Source: Leptodactylus fallax (taxonomy: Eukaryota; Chordata; Amphibia; Anura; Leptodactylidae). Taken from it: a stretch of DNA of 64,000 nt. The stretch spans positions 2,852,001 to 2,916,000 of the forward strand of contig CAMRHE010000206.1 in NCBI GenBank assembly GCA_947044405.1, given 5' to 3'. The translations under genes and the position numbers were made by a program. Shown here piece by piece: positions 31,171 through 44,318 of this stretch (the first letter of the stretch is position 1; every line of letters starts with the position of its first letter). The notes beneath the pieces are model-generated. The model was not told the origin of the DNA, searched no databases, and saw only the letters and a list, made by a program, of their open reading frames with translations.

Positions 31171-32404
31171 CTTTACACTTACATGGGGCTATATGAACAG
31201 AACCTGACACTTAATATGTGGCACTCTTAACCCCTCTGCACTGCTATCCTTATAAATTATGTCTCCCTGCCCCATTCTTCCACCTCACTGGGTTGTGTGA
31301 ATAAGGTTCTGCACAGAGTTGAGCATGCAAAAGATGGTAGAGGTCTGAGTAGCAAAAGCAGTGCTGCAAGGAGCTAAAAGCCCACCCCCATGTACCAACT
31401 ACCTAATTTGCATAGACAAAGTTGTTTTTGTCCAAATCTACAAAAGTGACTTACATAACAAAGGTTGCTGTAGCAAATACCACTTCAGACCTCAGTGTTC
31501 AAGAAGTATAAGTCTTTATTCACCTCGAGGTGGGAGAAAATGATACATGTACAATCAGCAGTATGATGTTATCAAAATCTCAGAGACACCCAGGGCTTGT
31601 CTCTCCTTTATTCAATATAATCCCCATCTATCACATAATTCTAATTTCCTATTGGATGAAGTTTAACATCAATCCCTATAAACATTAGTATGATTCCTAA
31701 ACAAAGGCTTATACATGAGCTCAGACAGATATTTATCATCTCTGGGGCCTCTCTAAGGCCTGTCCAATATTTCACTAGACAAAGATAACCCTTGACATCA
31801 GCTAATGGCTACCCCCAACTTAGAATGTCTCACAGGATAATATTTCTTAAAAATATATGGTTACAATCACCCAGTATGAGAATACATGTATACATTAGAA
31901 CACAAAGACTTCATACATTGCATTATCTAATGTGATAATATGGCACTACAAGTGGATATATATATTTTTAATAATTTCTCTTCAAGGTATGATGTCTATC
32001 AGTGTAATGTGCCCTGCAACACGGCAGTGACAAATGAATCTACTTGGAGAGAAGGTGGTAGACTCCCTTTAAGTGCTAAACCCCATTCAGACTTCTAATT
32101 GACAATGATGCCGAGTCAGACCCCCACTGACCTGGGATTGATGACTTATACTGAAGCTAGAAAACCACTTTAACCTACTGGGTGCTAAATGTGCCGATAT
32201 ACCATAGTGTCAACAGAATTTTAGGTTCAGACTTAGTCACAGCATACTACCAGTTACAACTACAAACTGCACAGAGCTCTTAGATGTGAAGTATTGTTGT
32301 GGAGTCTTTCCATTGCAAGCTCAAGAATCTCTCACATTGAGGAGAGCACCAGTGAAGGTGCGTAGAGATTTTAATTGCCTTTCGCCCTCTACTTAGCATC
32401 TACA
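31171..32404. other. Intergenic; no gene seen
   Basis: Mostly unassigned AT-rich sequence. A fragment with GGTAGACTCCCTTTAAG at about 32055 is a detached end of the 3701-4213 MITE family. Confidence 0.4.
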
Positions 32405-32658
32405 TATCACAAGGCATTATGGGAAAGGAGCTGGGGAGCTCATGCGCCCTCTGTTGGATGTAACAGATCCTCAATTTGCTTTTGACTCACCGAGCCTTGA
32501 GACAGCAAAAGGGATCTTAGCAGATAAGTGAAATTGGCTTGGCTAAGATCCCTTTTGCTGTCTCAAGGCTCGGTGAGTCAAAAGCAAATTGAGGATCTAT
32601 TACATCCAACAGAGGGCGCATGAGCTCCCCAGCTCCTTTCCCATAATGCCTTGTGATA
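32405..32658. repeat. Near-perfect hairpin: 117-bp arms, 20-bp loop
   Basis: The left arm 32405-32521 (TATCACAAGGCATTATGGGA ... GGGATCTTAGC) is the reverse complement of 32542-32658, with a single mismatch noticed (AACAGATCC versus the complement of GGATCTATT). The outermost TA on each side could be a TA target duplication around a TCACAAGG...CCTTGTGA element. No coding capacity. Confidence 0.9.
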
Positions 32659-33550
32659 CATTGCAAGCTCAGGCATTTGTACTGCAGACCTCTCCTTCTT
32701 CCTAATTTACTAACACAGAATTATTGTTATCTGTCATGTTACTGACATAGTGAAACTGTAAGCCAGTCACAAGCCATTGTGTCTACAATCTGGCTAACTC
32801 AGTAGTCATTCCCCCTTCATTTGTTTAGTACACTCCTATTAACTAACAAGTTCCCTCTACAGATCCATGCAGGATGTAAATCCATGTTCTTGACTCTGTC
32901 ATACCTCTGCCATACTTGTCTTTTTTTCCTGCAGTTGTCATTGGCAGGGGGAAAGTAAAGTGCTGCAATTTGTCAAATTTCCTCCTAATCTGCTCTACCT
33001 CTACTGAAATTAATAGAGTGTGCAACCATAACAGTGAATGATGCTAATAGATAACATAAAATATCTATTTGTAAAAACTTGAGTTTGCCCTCTGAGGTGC
33101 ATATCTTAAGAAAAGTTCAAATATATGACATATCTAAAGGTATTATTTTAAGACAAAGGGGTTTTATTGTATTTAGAGAGTTTTCCGATCATCTCCTCTC
33201 TAGATATAAGATATGTCATGTCATCTCTCAAGTAAAAAATACCAATAGCAGCATAGGTTCCAAAGTTTTCAAGAACAGAGCATATCGCCGTTTCTGACAA
33301 TTGTACATAAATATGTCAATAATTGAATACTTTTATTTAAAACTGTTTTTTTTTTTTGTTTTTTTTTTGTATCATCAAAGCGTTTGCATGCAGGATTTAA
33401 TTTGATATTTCTTAAGTTAAGAATATATACAATCCAATTTAAGGCTACCTGTCCTTTGTATTGTCCGTTTTTTTTTTTGTTTCTCCTTTCTGAGCATGCA
33501 AAGGAAAAAAACGGACTTAAAATAACGGACAGTAACTGATGGCTATCAGT

Positions 33551-34986
33551 TAGGGGGGCGTTCACACTATCGTTGGTGACCGTCAGTAGTGTCCGTTGCA
33601 AGATTTTAGCATCGGACACTAGCTGAACCTTCAGAAATCTATTAAAATTTCCATTCATTTCAATGGGTTTTTATATTGTGTCCGTTTACACCAAATCCGT
33701 CAGAAGTCCGTTATTTTTTCACGGACAAAAAATCCTACATGCAGGACTTTTTGTCCGTTTGAAAAAAACAGATTCTTGACGGACAGCAAGTGTCCGTTAT
33801 TTTTTTAACATTGAAGTCTATGGGTAACGGACTTATAACGGACAGTAACTGATAGCCATCAGTTACTGTCCGTTATTTTATGTCCGTTTATTCTCCCTGC
33901 GCATGCTCAGAAAGGAGAAACAAATCAAAAAAAACAAAAAACTAACAGTGTTAAAGAGGACCTTTGGTGTCCTCAGGCACATGAGGTTTTACATACCGCT
34001 AGAAAGCCGACAGCGCGCTGAATTCATCGCACTGCCGGCTTTCCCGTTATGTGCCCCGGGGCTGGAGATATCGGCAGTGTAAGTTACATGGTTTACTGTC
34101 AGAAAGGCGTTCCTGACAGTCTAGCTGCGCTGCGAGGAACGCCCTCCCCGACACTTCTCGTTCGTTCATAGACTTGTACTGAGGGGGCGTTCCTCACAGC
34201 TCAGCGTCATCACCGGACAGTAAGGAACGCCCCCTCTCTCTGAGCTCGTCCATAGCGCTATACTGTCAGACCCCCTCAGTACAAGTCTATGAACGAAGAG
34301 AAGTGTCAGGGAGGGCGTCCCTCTGACAGTACAGCACTATAGACGAATACAGAGAGAGGGGGCGTTCCTTACTGCCCGGCGATGGCGCTCAGCTGTGAGG
34401 AACGCCTTCTCAGTACAAGAAGTGTCAGTGTCAGGAACGCCCTTCTGACAGTAAACCATGTAACTTACACCGCCGATATCTCCAGCCCCGGGGCACATAC
34501 CGGGAAAGCCGGCAGTGCGCTGAATTTAGCGCGCGGTCGGCTTTCTAGCGGTATGTGACATGAAAGGTCCTCTTTAAAAAACGGACACTACCTGATGCTA
34601 ACGGACACTAATGATGCTAATGTGTCCGTTTTTTTAACTGAACCATTAATTGGACATTAACATCAGTTAGTGTCCGTTATGATAGGTGTCCTTTTTTTTT
34701 TTTTTTTTTTTTAACGGACACCTTCATAACGGACTCCAACGGTAATGTGAACCCTGCCTTACTATCCGTTACCCATAGACTTCAATGTTAAAAAAAATAA
34801 CAGACACTTGCTGTCTGTCAAGAATCCGTCCTGCACTAACGAACAAAATATAAAAACCCATTGAAATGAATGGAAATTTTAACGGATTTCTGACGGTTCA
34901 GCTAGTGTCCGATGCTAAAATCTTGTAACGGACAATAGCAACGGACACTACTGACGGTCACCAACGGTACTGTGAACGCCCCCTTA
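33551..34986. mobile_element. Large palindromic element ('GGGGGCGTTCACA' ends) with nested insertion
   Basis: Left end TAGGGGGGCGTTCACACTAT and right end TGTGAACGCCCCCTTA are inverted. Long arms pair (GTCAGTAGTGTCCGTT with AACGGACACTACTGAC; AGCATCGGACACTAGCTGAA with its complement near 34900). The middle is rich in short repeated AACGGACA/TGTCCGTT words and is interrupted by another TTAA element. Sequence of the same type extends to the left from about 33440. Confidence 0.72.
33955..34573. mobile_element. TTAA-flanked MITE (AGAGGACCTTT family), nested
   Basis: TTAA at 33951-33954 and at 34574-34577 flank exact ends AGAGGACCTTT and AAAGGTCCTCT. ACATACCGCTAGAAAGCCGA pairs with TCGGCTTTCTAGCGGTATGT, and GTAAGTTACATGGTTTACTG with its complement near 34445. 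Two further internal inverted segments surround GAAGTGTC. It was inserted into the 33551-34986 element. Confidence 0.88.
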
Positions 34987-35530
34987 TGAGCCACAATTGT
35001 AAACTGGATACCACATGCCAATGTCTAATAAGACACCTGAAGTGGCTTGAAGAAGCCTCCATGCAGGACTTTTCTCTCCGACTATTTCCCCACATCTGCG
35101 CTGGAGTCTCTGTTGAACTTAGTGTGTTGTATCCAGTTTACAATTGTAACTCCTTACACTGTTAGTGCCTGATTCTCCTTCTGTCTTTGAGCCAGAGTTG
35201 TACAAACAGCATATTTGCAGAGGATGAGAGCAATGTACTTTTACATCAATGAGTGGCGGACACAGATGGAGCCCCCTCTGTTTAGGTCTGTTCCCATTGA
35301 ATCTAATGTAAACACCACGATAGGCGCTTTCTTCTGTTATGTTTACTTTTGAAATTGGAAAAAAAGTCCTTTTTCTTCAGTCAGAAAAATAAAAAAAATA
35401 CGATGGAAGAAAACTACTGTCATGTTTTTTTTTTCTTCATTAAAGTTTTTATCAAAGTTTTGCACAAAAGGAAAAAGAACATAAAACATCTGAATATGGA
35501 GATAGAGGGAAGGGAAAGGAGAGGGAGAGG

Positions 35531-35716
35531 TGAGCCGAGGGACATTGGGGGTACGGACGCTGGGAGGGTAGACAAGGGGGAAGGGGGAGAGGTGAGCCGA
35601 GGGACATTGGGGGTACGGACGCTAGGAGGATAGACAAGGGGGAAGGGGGAGAGGTGAGCCGAGGGACATTGGGGGTACGGACACTGGGAGGGTAGACAAG
35701 GGGGAAGGGGGAGAGG
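35531..35716. repeat. 62-bp minisatellite, three units
   Basis: TGAGCCGAGGGACATTGGGG starts units at 35531, 35593 and 35655, which differ by a few bases. The wider area 35500-36000 is purine-rich (GGGGGAAGGGGGAGA). Open frames across it are by-products. Confidence 0.92.
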
Positions 35717-36117
35717 GGAATAACAGATACTCTGACGCAGCAGAGTAAAACATTATATTGAAAAATAAAACATAGGGCAACAGTAAAAGGTTTGAAACCT
35801 GACTAGAAAAAAGGGGAAATAAAGAAGAAAGGAGGCAGTCACCTGCCCCAGGATCCCAGGGGAAGGGGGGAAAGGGGGCTGCTGGATAATGAGGTACAGG
35901 AAAGAGTCAGCAGGAGTAAGAAACAGAGGGTACACGGAAAGTATAAAAGGCAGGAAAAGGAAGGATTGCTGAGGGTATCAGGAAGGAGGGGGGACAAAAG
36001 CGGCCTGAAAGTCAACAGAGTAGTCATGTTTTTGTTTTTTTTAACATGATAGTGAATGTAAAACGGATATCAGACGGAGGGTGCTCCATCTGCATTCTAC
36101 AACTAAATGCAACTAAA

Positions 36118-36280
36118 AAAAGCTGCGTTTCCGCAACGTGGGGTTTTAGCCTAAATCTATTTTAGGCTGAGGCCCCACGTTGTGGAAATGCAGCTTTTTT
36201 TGTTGCAGACTTTGCTGTGGTTTTTTGAGCCAAAGCCAGAGAAGTGGATTTAGCATCAGGTAGCCATTCTTGGCTCAGCC
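36118..36280. repeat. Two half-copies of the GGCCCCACGTTGCGG subtype, back to back
   Basis: GCTGCGTTTCCGCAACGTGG is a right end and GAGGCCCCACGTTGTGGAAA a left end about 40 bp later. The second copy stops before its mirror half. Confidence 0.65.
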
Positions 36281-37118
36281 TTAAACAATTTTCCCTAAAC
36301 AGAAAAACCTTTAATTCAAGAAATCAGAATTCCAGGAAAGTTCTAAGGTTAAAAAAAACTGACATTAATCACCAGCTACACCCCCTGTCACTGAAGCACT
36401 GATGCCCCAGTTCCCCTGGCACATCACTCCTGCACTCAATAATCCATCACAGGAATTGTGCTATATATGTTCTTATCACATTATCTTCTGGATGTAAGCT
36501 GAATGAATGACAGCAAGCAGAGATCTAGAAAACCATGAGGCATTGATACAGAAAGTATATTGGAAAATTGCACAACTTTTCATTATACAAACAAATAACA
36601 TTTGTCTAAAACTGGACAACCCCTTTTAACAGAGACTAGCAGGGCAACAACACTAGAATGGCGGGGCATTAATAGGCAAGTAATGACACATGGAAACAGA
36701 GCAAAGTTGCAAATATATTTACTCTCTATCCATAGGGAAAAGGATAAATAGCTTATCGGTGGAGATTAGGTATAGGATTTCCAGAAATGAGGCGCCACCA
36801 TAAGACCGAAAAGACACAGGCAGGGGACAATAGGGTGCTGGGAACACGTGAGTATGCTTTTTTTTTTTTAATTTTCTTACTTTTACACCTCCCTGGCGGC
36901 CGCCACAGCGGTCGCTCCAATTTATGGACAACCTCTTTTAAGGGGTTGTCTGGGCCAAATTTTTCTATGGTCACTTCACTGGTCCCCCCATACAGTGGCC
37001 TCTTCACTGATCCCCCATACTGTATGGGGAACAGTGATGAGGCCGTTATATTGTGTGGGAGCAGTGATGGGGGCTAACATCCTGTGCAAGGGACATTAAA
37101 CTGTGTGGGGCATATTAA

Positions 37119-37502
37119 AGGGGTTGTCCAGGGTTAATCTTTTTTTATGGCCTATGCTCAGGATAGGCCATAAATACCTAATCGCTAGGGGGCTGACACA
37201 TGGCCCCATCAGCTGTATGGAGCCACTTCCGGCGCCTGTTCTGTACACAACACAAGGCCGGAAGCATAAAGCTCCATCCGCTGCATAGCAGCCCGGCGCC
37301 TTCACTGCAGCTCAGCTCCTACAGTCTTCAATAAGTGCTGAGATGCAGTGAAGATGCCTGGCTAATACACAGACAGGACGGGCACCAGAAGTGGTTCCGT
37401 ACAGCTGATCGGTCCGGGGTCGTCCCCCTACAGATCAGGTACAGTAGTATGTATCACCTATCCTGAGGATAAATCATAACAAATTATGCCTGGACAACCC
37501 CT
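37119..37502. mobile_element. TTAA-flanked MITE ('AGGGGTTGTCC' family)
   Basis: TTAA at 37115-37118 and 37503-37506. Ends AGGGGTTGTCCAGGG and CCTGGACAACCCCT. CTCAGGATAGGCCATAAATA pairs with the CACCTATCCTGAGGATAAAT region. Same architecture as 30858-31170. Confidence 0.85.
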
Positions 37503-37552
37503 TTAATATACCCCCAGGACACGTCTAATGCGCCACACTTTAAAGAGGTTAA

Positions 37553-37962
37553 AGAGATTGTCCAGTATAATTTTTTTTCTTTTTTATAATTAGTACGGGG
37601 GAGGTGAATCCCCCCGCCAAAAAAAAAAACATACTAAACATACTCACCTGTCCCTGGTGCTCCACTGTCCTCCCAGCACGGTCTGGTCCCGCAGCTCCGC
37701 TGTCTTCTTTTGCCGGAAGTCCTCACTGGCTGTGACGTCCCAGGTCCCTTCTCCTAGGCCGCTGATTGGCCTCAGGGGTCACGTGACATCACAGGTAGTC
37801 ATGTGCAGAGGGAACTTCAGCTGGAAAAGAACAACAGAGCTGCAGGACCGAACCGCGCTGGGAGACACTGGGGACAGGAGAGAAAGTTTGGGGGTTTTTT
37901 TTTGTTTTTTTTCGCCTGCCCCGGTGTAATTAAAACAAAAAATGTTATCCTGCACAACCCCT
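37553..37962. mobile_element. Second TTAA-flanked MITE
   Basis: TTAA at 37549-37552 and 37963-37966. Ends AGAGATTGTCCAGTATAA and TTATCCTGCACAACCCCT. Internal GC-rich section contains GGCCGCTGATTGGCCTCAGG and CACGTGACATCA, comparable to segments at 7680, 12810 and 39880. Confidence 0.8.
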
Positions 37963-38536
37963 TTAATGTACCCCAGGCTATTCGCCTCCATCACTGCCCC
38001 CCCAACAATATAATGGCCCCATCAATGGTCTCCATACAGTATAGGGGACCAGTGAAGGGGCCACTGTATGCCCATACAGGGGGAAGGGGGGGATTTCAAC
38101 TCTCAACAGACCCAGAGCATCTGGAGCTGCTGGGGGTTGTAGTTATCAGAGTGGTCAGTGAAACTGAAAGATTTGGGGGCAAAATAGGGGATAATGTTGT
38201 TTTTTGTTTGCATGGGTAAGTTGAACTTACCTTTCACACTGCTGGTCTGGACTCCTATGCAGAAACCCACCGCCGCGCACAGTGTCACTATGTCAGGGAC
38301 GCTTGCAGCAACAAGCTGCAACTGGATTGGTGCCAACGGCTGGCCATCAGGATCCAGGCTACAGGGGGAGGGTCCACAAAAAGGTAGGCACAGTCTCTTG
38401 CTGCTGCGCTATGCTGGAAGCCGACCATATTTAATCATTACAATGTTCCCTGCAGCCTGGGACCCCCGAGGTTACCGATCCAGCCCCTGACCACTATTAG
38501 TCCTCATTTTGCCAATGCAAATGCAATGGTCAGGGG

Positions 38537-40257
38537 CAGTGGCGTAACTAAAGTCTTGTGGGCCCCGGTGCAAACTTTTGTCTGGGGTCCCCTACCCCCT
38601 CCCTACAGTAAATTCTTTATAGTGACAGTTACAGGGCCTCAAACAGTATAATATGCTTAACAGTGGCCCCCACACAGCATGATATGCTCCATAGTGGCCC
38701 CCACACAGCATTATATGCTCCACAGTGCTCCCCCCACACACAGTATAATATGCTCCACAGTGGCAGCACACAGAGTATAATATGCTCCACACAGTGGCCC
38801 CCTCCCTGTATTATATGGTCCGCACCCAGCATTATATGCCCCCCACAGTGGGCCCGACCCAGTATTATATGCTCCCTACAGTGGCCCCACTCAGTATTAT
38901 ATGCTCTACAGTGGCCCCCACTCAGTATTATATGCTCTACAGTGGCCCCCACCCAGTATTATATGCTCTACAGTGGCCCCACTCAGTATTATATGCTCTA
39001 CAGTGGTCCCCACCCAGTATTATATGCTCTACAGTGGCCCCACTCAGTATTATATGCTCTACAGTGGTCCCCACCCAGTATTATATGCTCTACAGTGGCC
39101 CCACTCAGTATTATATGCTCTACAGTGGTCCCCACCCAGTATTATATGCTCTACAGTGGCCCCACCCAGTATTATATGCTCTACAGTGGTCCCCACCCAG
39201 TATTATATGCTCTACAGTGGCCCCCACAAAGTATTATATGTTCTACAGTGGCCCACACACAGTATTATATGCTCTACAGTGACCCCCACCCAGTATTATA
39301 TACTCTACAGTGGTCCCCACCCAGTAGAATTTGCTCTACAGTGGCCCCCACCCAGTATTTTATGCTCTACAGTGGCCCCCACCCAGTATTATATGCTCTA
39401 CAGTGGCCCCCACCCAGTATTATATGCTCTGCAGTGACCCCCACCCAGTATTATATACTCTACAGTGGCCCCCACCCAGTAGTATTTGCTCTACAGTGGC
39501 CCCCACCCAGTAGTATTTGCTCTACAGTGGCCCCCACCCAGTATTATATACTCTACAGTGGCCCCCACCCAGTAGTATTTGCTCTACAGTGGCCCCCACC
39601 CAGTATTATAAGCTCTAAAGTGGCCCCCACACAGTATTATATGCTCTACAGTGGCCCCCACACAGTATTACATGCTCCCAACAGCCCCCTCCGCTTCGGT
39701 GCTATTATTATACTTTGGGGTCTCCTCAGACCCCAGAGAATAATAATCGGAGGCCCAGGGAAGGTGATTAAAAATAACAAACGTTCATACTCACCTTGCC
39801 TTACCTTACCTTGGCATCCTCGCTCCATCCTGCCGTCTTCAGTGTCTTCAGGCCCTCTTCCGACGTCGCTGCTGAGGCCTGTGGTTGGGCCTCAGCGGTC
39901 ACATGGGGGCGCGCTGATGTCATTACGCGGCCGCGCCCCATGTGACCGCTGGGGCCTAATCACAGGCCTCAGTCATGACGGAGGAGCGCCGGAGAGGACG
40001 CTGCGCCCAGGAGAGGTGAGAATATGTGTTTATTATTTTCAGTCACCTCCCCTGGGCTGCCATCTATTGGAAAGGAGCCTGCAATATGCCAGGGCCCCTT
40101 TTCAATAACAGTATGTATAGCGGTCGGGGAACCAGGCTTTACCCGACCGGTATCATAATGGTCCGGGGCCCGGCCATCTCCAGCTGGCCACGGGCCCCGT
40201 ACCCCGCCGAGCCCGGTCGCGGTCGCACCCCCTGCGACCGCGATCGTTACGCCTCTG
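38537..40257. mobile_element. hAT-like non-autonomous transposon with internal minisatellite
   Basis: 1721 bp. Perfect 8-bp duplication GTCAGGGG at 38529-38536 and 40258-40265. Terminal repeats CAGTGGCGTAAC and, inverted, CAGAGGCGTAAC (11 of 12 identical). An 8-bp duplication with short CAG-starting ends is the hAT pattern. The interior is a 31-bp tandem array, then a GC-rich part with TATACTTTGGGGTCT palindrome and GGCCTCAGCGGTCACATG segments. No transposase. Confidence 0.85.
38640..39680. repeat. 31-bp minisatellite array (about 33 units)
   Basis: The unit is close to CAGTATTATATGCTCTACAG followed by TGGCCCCCACC, varying between 30 and 32 bp. Some neighbouring units form a two-unit pattern (TGGCCCCACT / TGGTCCCCACC at 38970-39210). 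Because 31 is not a multiple of three and the unit lacks stops, all three forward frames stay open, which creates long spurious frames including 38663-40108. Confidence 0.95.
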
Positions 40258-40404
40258 GTCAGGGGCCCGATCGGGATGGTCAGGATCCCGATCGGGCCCC
40301 TGACCAATTCATCTGCATTGGCAACATGAAGAATAATAGTCGGGGCTCGGGGCCCACGGGGGGGATTCACCGGTTCCCCGGTGAGCCAGTCCGACCCTGT
40401 GTAC

Positions 40405-40750
40405 AGATGCAGGACAGGACACATCTGTCCTTCCATTCACTTCAATGGGAGCACCAGAGATAGCTGAGTACTATACTACAACTGCCTCTGATGCTCCCAT
40501 TGAAGTGATTGGGAGCACTGAGGTGTTCCGTCCTGTACAGGTATGCTTACATATAGCCTGGCTTGCGGTTTCATCCCAAACTCCGAAGACATACTGATAG
40601 AGAGATTAGATGTGAGCCCTATTTGGGATAGTGTTGCGAAACATGAGGTGGTCTTTGCCTGGATCACCCACCTGACAGTAGAGAGCCTAATCAGTATATG
40701 GGGTGCTACACTAACAGCACAAATTGCTCAGAAATGGTGGGGGCTAGAGA
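40405..40750. repeat. Inverted repeat plus dispersed-repeat fragment
   Basis: GCAGGACAGGACACATCTGT and CACTTCAATGGGAGCACCAG pair with CTCCCATTGAAGTGATTGGG and GTTCCGTCCTGTACAG. It is followed by CGAAGACATACTGATAGAGA...GTGAGCCCTATTTGGGATAG, a relative of 18540 and 47692. Confidence 0.55.
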
Positions 40751-42940
40751 AAAATTCCAACATTCTGACAATGGACATTTCACTCATGTGTTAGTATTAA
40801 CATCCAGGACCCCCATAGATCAGCTGTTCTGGGACAGCACTGGTCCCAGTAATCTTTACATGCAACACTGCTCACTGCACATGTTGTGTAGTGGCGTCTT
40901 TAGGCATTGCAGCTCTGTCCCATAGGCCTCAGTAGAGCAGAGAGGCAGGACCTAAAGTGGCTGCTATAGTTTATACAGAAAGTGAGCAGCACAGATCTCC
41001 ATATGTACACATTACCGGGAGTAGCACTGTCCCCGAGCAGCTGCAGGGATTCTGGGTGTCGGACCCTTCCAAACCCAATACTGATGACCTATCCTAAGGA
41101 CCAGCCATCAATATTAGAAAGTGGATGACCCCTTTAATTAACTGTATGAGAGGTGGCTGAACACTGAACAGCTTCATCTGCTTACCACAGCCCTGTCATG
41201 CCAGTAACCTACTGAAGCCACTAGAGGGAGATCACTGCATACTGCTAGCTGTAACCCCCGGAGTTAGTGTTCCTATAGTGGCAGCCACAGTCAGTCAGAG
41301 TTATCAGGTTAAAAAAACAGAACTCTCCTATGAACCAGCACAAAATTTGAGCCCCAGAAATGTAATGGTCATTAAAAGGATAAAGTACATTTGTCGAGGC
41401 CTTTAGTGGCGGGGTGACTGGGGTCTATTATGATTTTTTGCAGTGGTGCTCTGTGATTTTTGCTCCCATCAAAAATCCATAGTGTCTAAAACTTAAACCC
41501 CCTCTTCAAAATGGATCCTAACTAAGGAAAGCGGCATGTCGAGGCCCTCCAAACGGGAGATATTGGAGTAACAAAGCATGATGGATTTCCATATACCCAA
41601 TGTATATAAACTGCAACAAGAGGTGTCTGGCAGCATATTACTAACCTCTTCCTTCTGGTAGATGACCAGCTGCAAATTACAATAGGACGTGAAGATGACG
41701 GGATTTCAACAAATCCCATCCACGCACCGGAAAAAAAAACTCACAGCATAAAGTGTTTTACACTGCAGGTTGTCAATTATTGCTGCGGATTCTGCATCAA
41801 TGCAAAGGTTGAAAGCCACTCTAGCTGCAGGGGTTAAACCCACAGTGAAAAACAACTAGTTTTTGTCTCCTGCACGATATCTTACTGCGGATATATCACA
41901 GCGGCCTCTACCCATGGCCAGAATTCTGGTGCATTTATCATAGTATATCTGCCCCACTGTATTCAGATGTTAGATGCAATAGGGAAATAGGAAGTGCACT
42001 ACAAATAATACAGGTTTTTTGTTGCATTTTTCTCACTTTTGGGGCCAGTGCTGTTTTTTGCAAAATGCACGGGGAAAATTTATCAAACTAAACCTGTAAG
42101 GGAAAGGGTGCAAAATTTAGTACATGGCAGATTTGTGTCCTGGTGTTTTTTTATACGCTGAAAACAAAGCCTCCTTAAACTCGCGTGTGCGAATGCGCAT
42201 TTAGGGCATGTGATTGACACAAGTTACATTCCTTTATTGTTAGAATTTCTGACAATATTGCAGCAAATTCACTAAAACAAACAACAGCAGCCGAGCGTGG
42301 GATGTAATATTGACGCTTGTGGCTTTTCTTGGCATTGCATAACCAATTATTCGTCTGCATACAATAGAGGAAGCTGATATTCCACGTACTAACCAATGAT
42401 GCAATGAAACTCAGTTATGTTTCATCAACACATCTTGGGAAACGAAACTGAAAACCGTAGAATACTTTCACATAGCAAGTCCTCCCCGCCTCCTGCCATG
42501 GACTCCTCCTTTAGCATGGAGAGGGTGACGAAAGAACCTCAGGCATCTCCAATGACGACTCCAACGTCTACATCTGTATTATTTTACTAGATGTTTTAAC
42601 ACGTTAATGAATCAACCCTAAATTTAGAGGGAAGCCCCTGGGTCTTTACCTGTTAACTCTTTCACTGCTGCACCGCACAAGCTCTATTTCAATCACAATA
42701 AGTTTTAGCCGAGGTGAAAAAAAAAATATAAACTATAAAAATTATATAAATTTTCCAGAATTTTTTGAAGTAATAAAAGCACTGCAGGAAACATGCACCT
42801 TATTTTATCATAAAATGTTTTTAAGCATACAAGATTCATCTCTTTGTTAGTGCCCATTTACACAAGAGGGACGAGTTGTAGATGTTGTATTAGAAGATTG
42901 CTCATGGACATTAATGAATCTCTTCAAATGTTTTTTTGAG
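40751..42940. other. Intergenic; no gene recognised
   Basis: One fragment of the GGATAGG family lies at about 41080-41135 (GATGACCTATCCTAAGGACC...CCCCTTTAA). The rest is unassigned AT-rich DNA with no conserved protein signal in any frame. Confidence 0.4.
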
Positions 42941-42941
42941 G

Positions 42942-43199
42942 CTAAGGCCCCACGTAGCAGGCTGCAGTCAAAAAGCACTTTGGGAAAAAACCGCAGCGGA
43001 AACGCATCAAGTTTTTTCCCGCAGCGCTTTTCACAAAGTCCACAGTTTTCCTCTGCGAACTTTTAGCTTACATTATACCTATAGGGAAAGCTATAGAGAA
43101 AATGTGTTTGCAAGGACTGTAAAATGCCGTGGTTTTTGCTGCGGTGTTTCCACCATGGCAAAATCGCAGGGTTTACACTACATGGGGCCCCGGCCTTAA
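42942..43199. repeat. GGCCCCACGT palindrome family copy
   Basis: CTAAGGCCCCACGTAGCAGG to ACTACATGGGGCCCCGGCCT. Contains CAAAGTCCACAGTTTTCCTC and TTATACCTATAGGGAAAGC; the central mirror half is shortened. Confidence 0.75.
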
Positions 43200-43385
43200 A
43201 AGGTCCATATAACCAATCCTTTAAATAATAAAATGTGCCATTTCCTTCAATAGACTCAGATCTATGAGAGATCTGTGAAAACGGGATACCCTTGGTTGTA
43301 GACTTGGCTGTGAAAAAGTACTTTTTCATGGGCAAGTGCGCTGCATGTTCATGTGAATAAGCTCTTAGAGTGGTTAAAATATATA

Positions 43386-44318
<933 letters not shown>

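Larger units (their letters stand above)
38480..40350. repeat. Older inverted repeat split by the hAT-like element
   Basis: The left flank (CCCCTGACCACTATTAGTCC...GCAATGGTCAGGGG, 38483-38536) is mirrored on the right by CCCCTGACCAATTCATCTGC...AATAATAGTCGGGG (40296-40347). Between them 40258-40304 is a perfect hairpin with 19-bp arms, GTCAGGGGCCCGATCGGGA and its complement. The hAT-like element occupies the centre. Confidence 0.6.

Noticed and set aside
35349..36027. Open frames in purine-rich DNA
   Set aside because: Explained by the 62-bp minisatellite and flanking low-complexity sequence.
38663..40108. Long forward open frame of 481 codons (and shifted ones at 38782 and 38901)
   Set aside because: It runs along a 31-bp tandem array that contains no stop in any forward frame, then into GC-rich repeat sequence. 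The low-complexity CSTVAPTQYYML pattern is a by-product.
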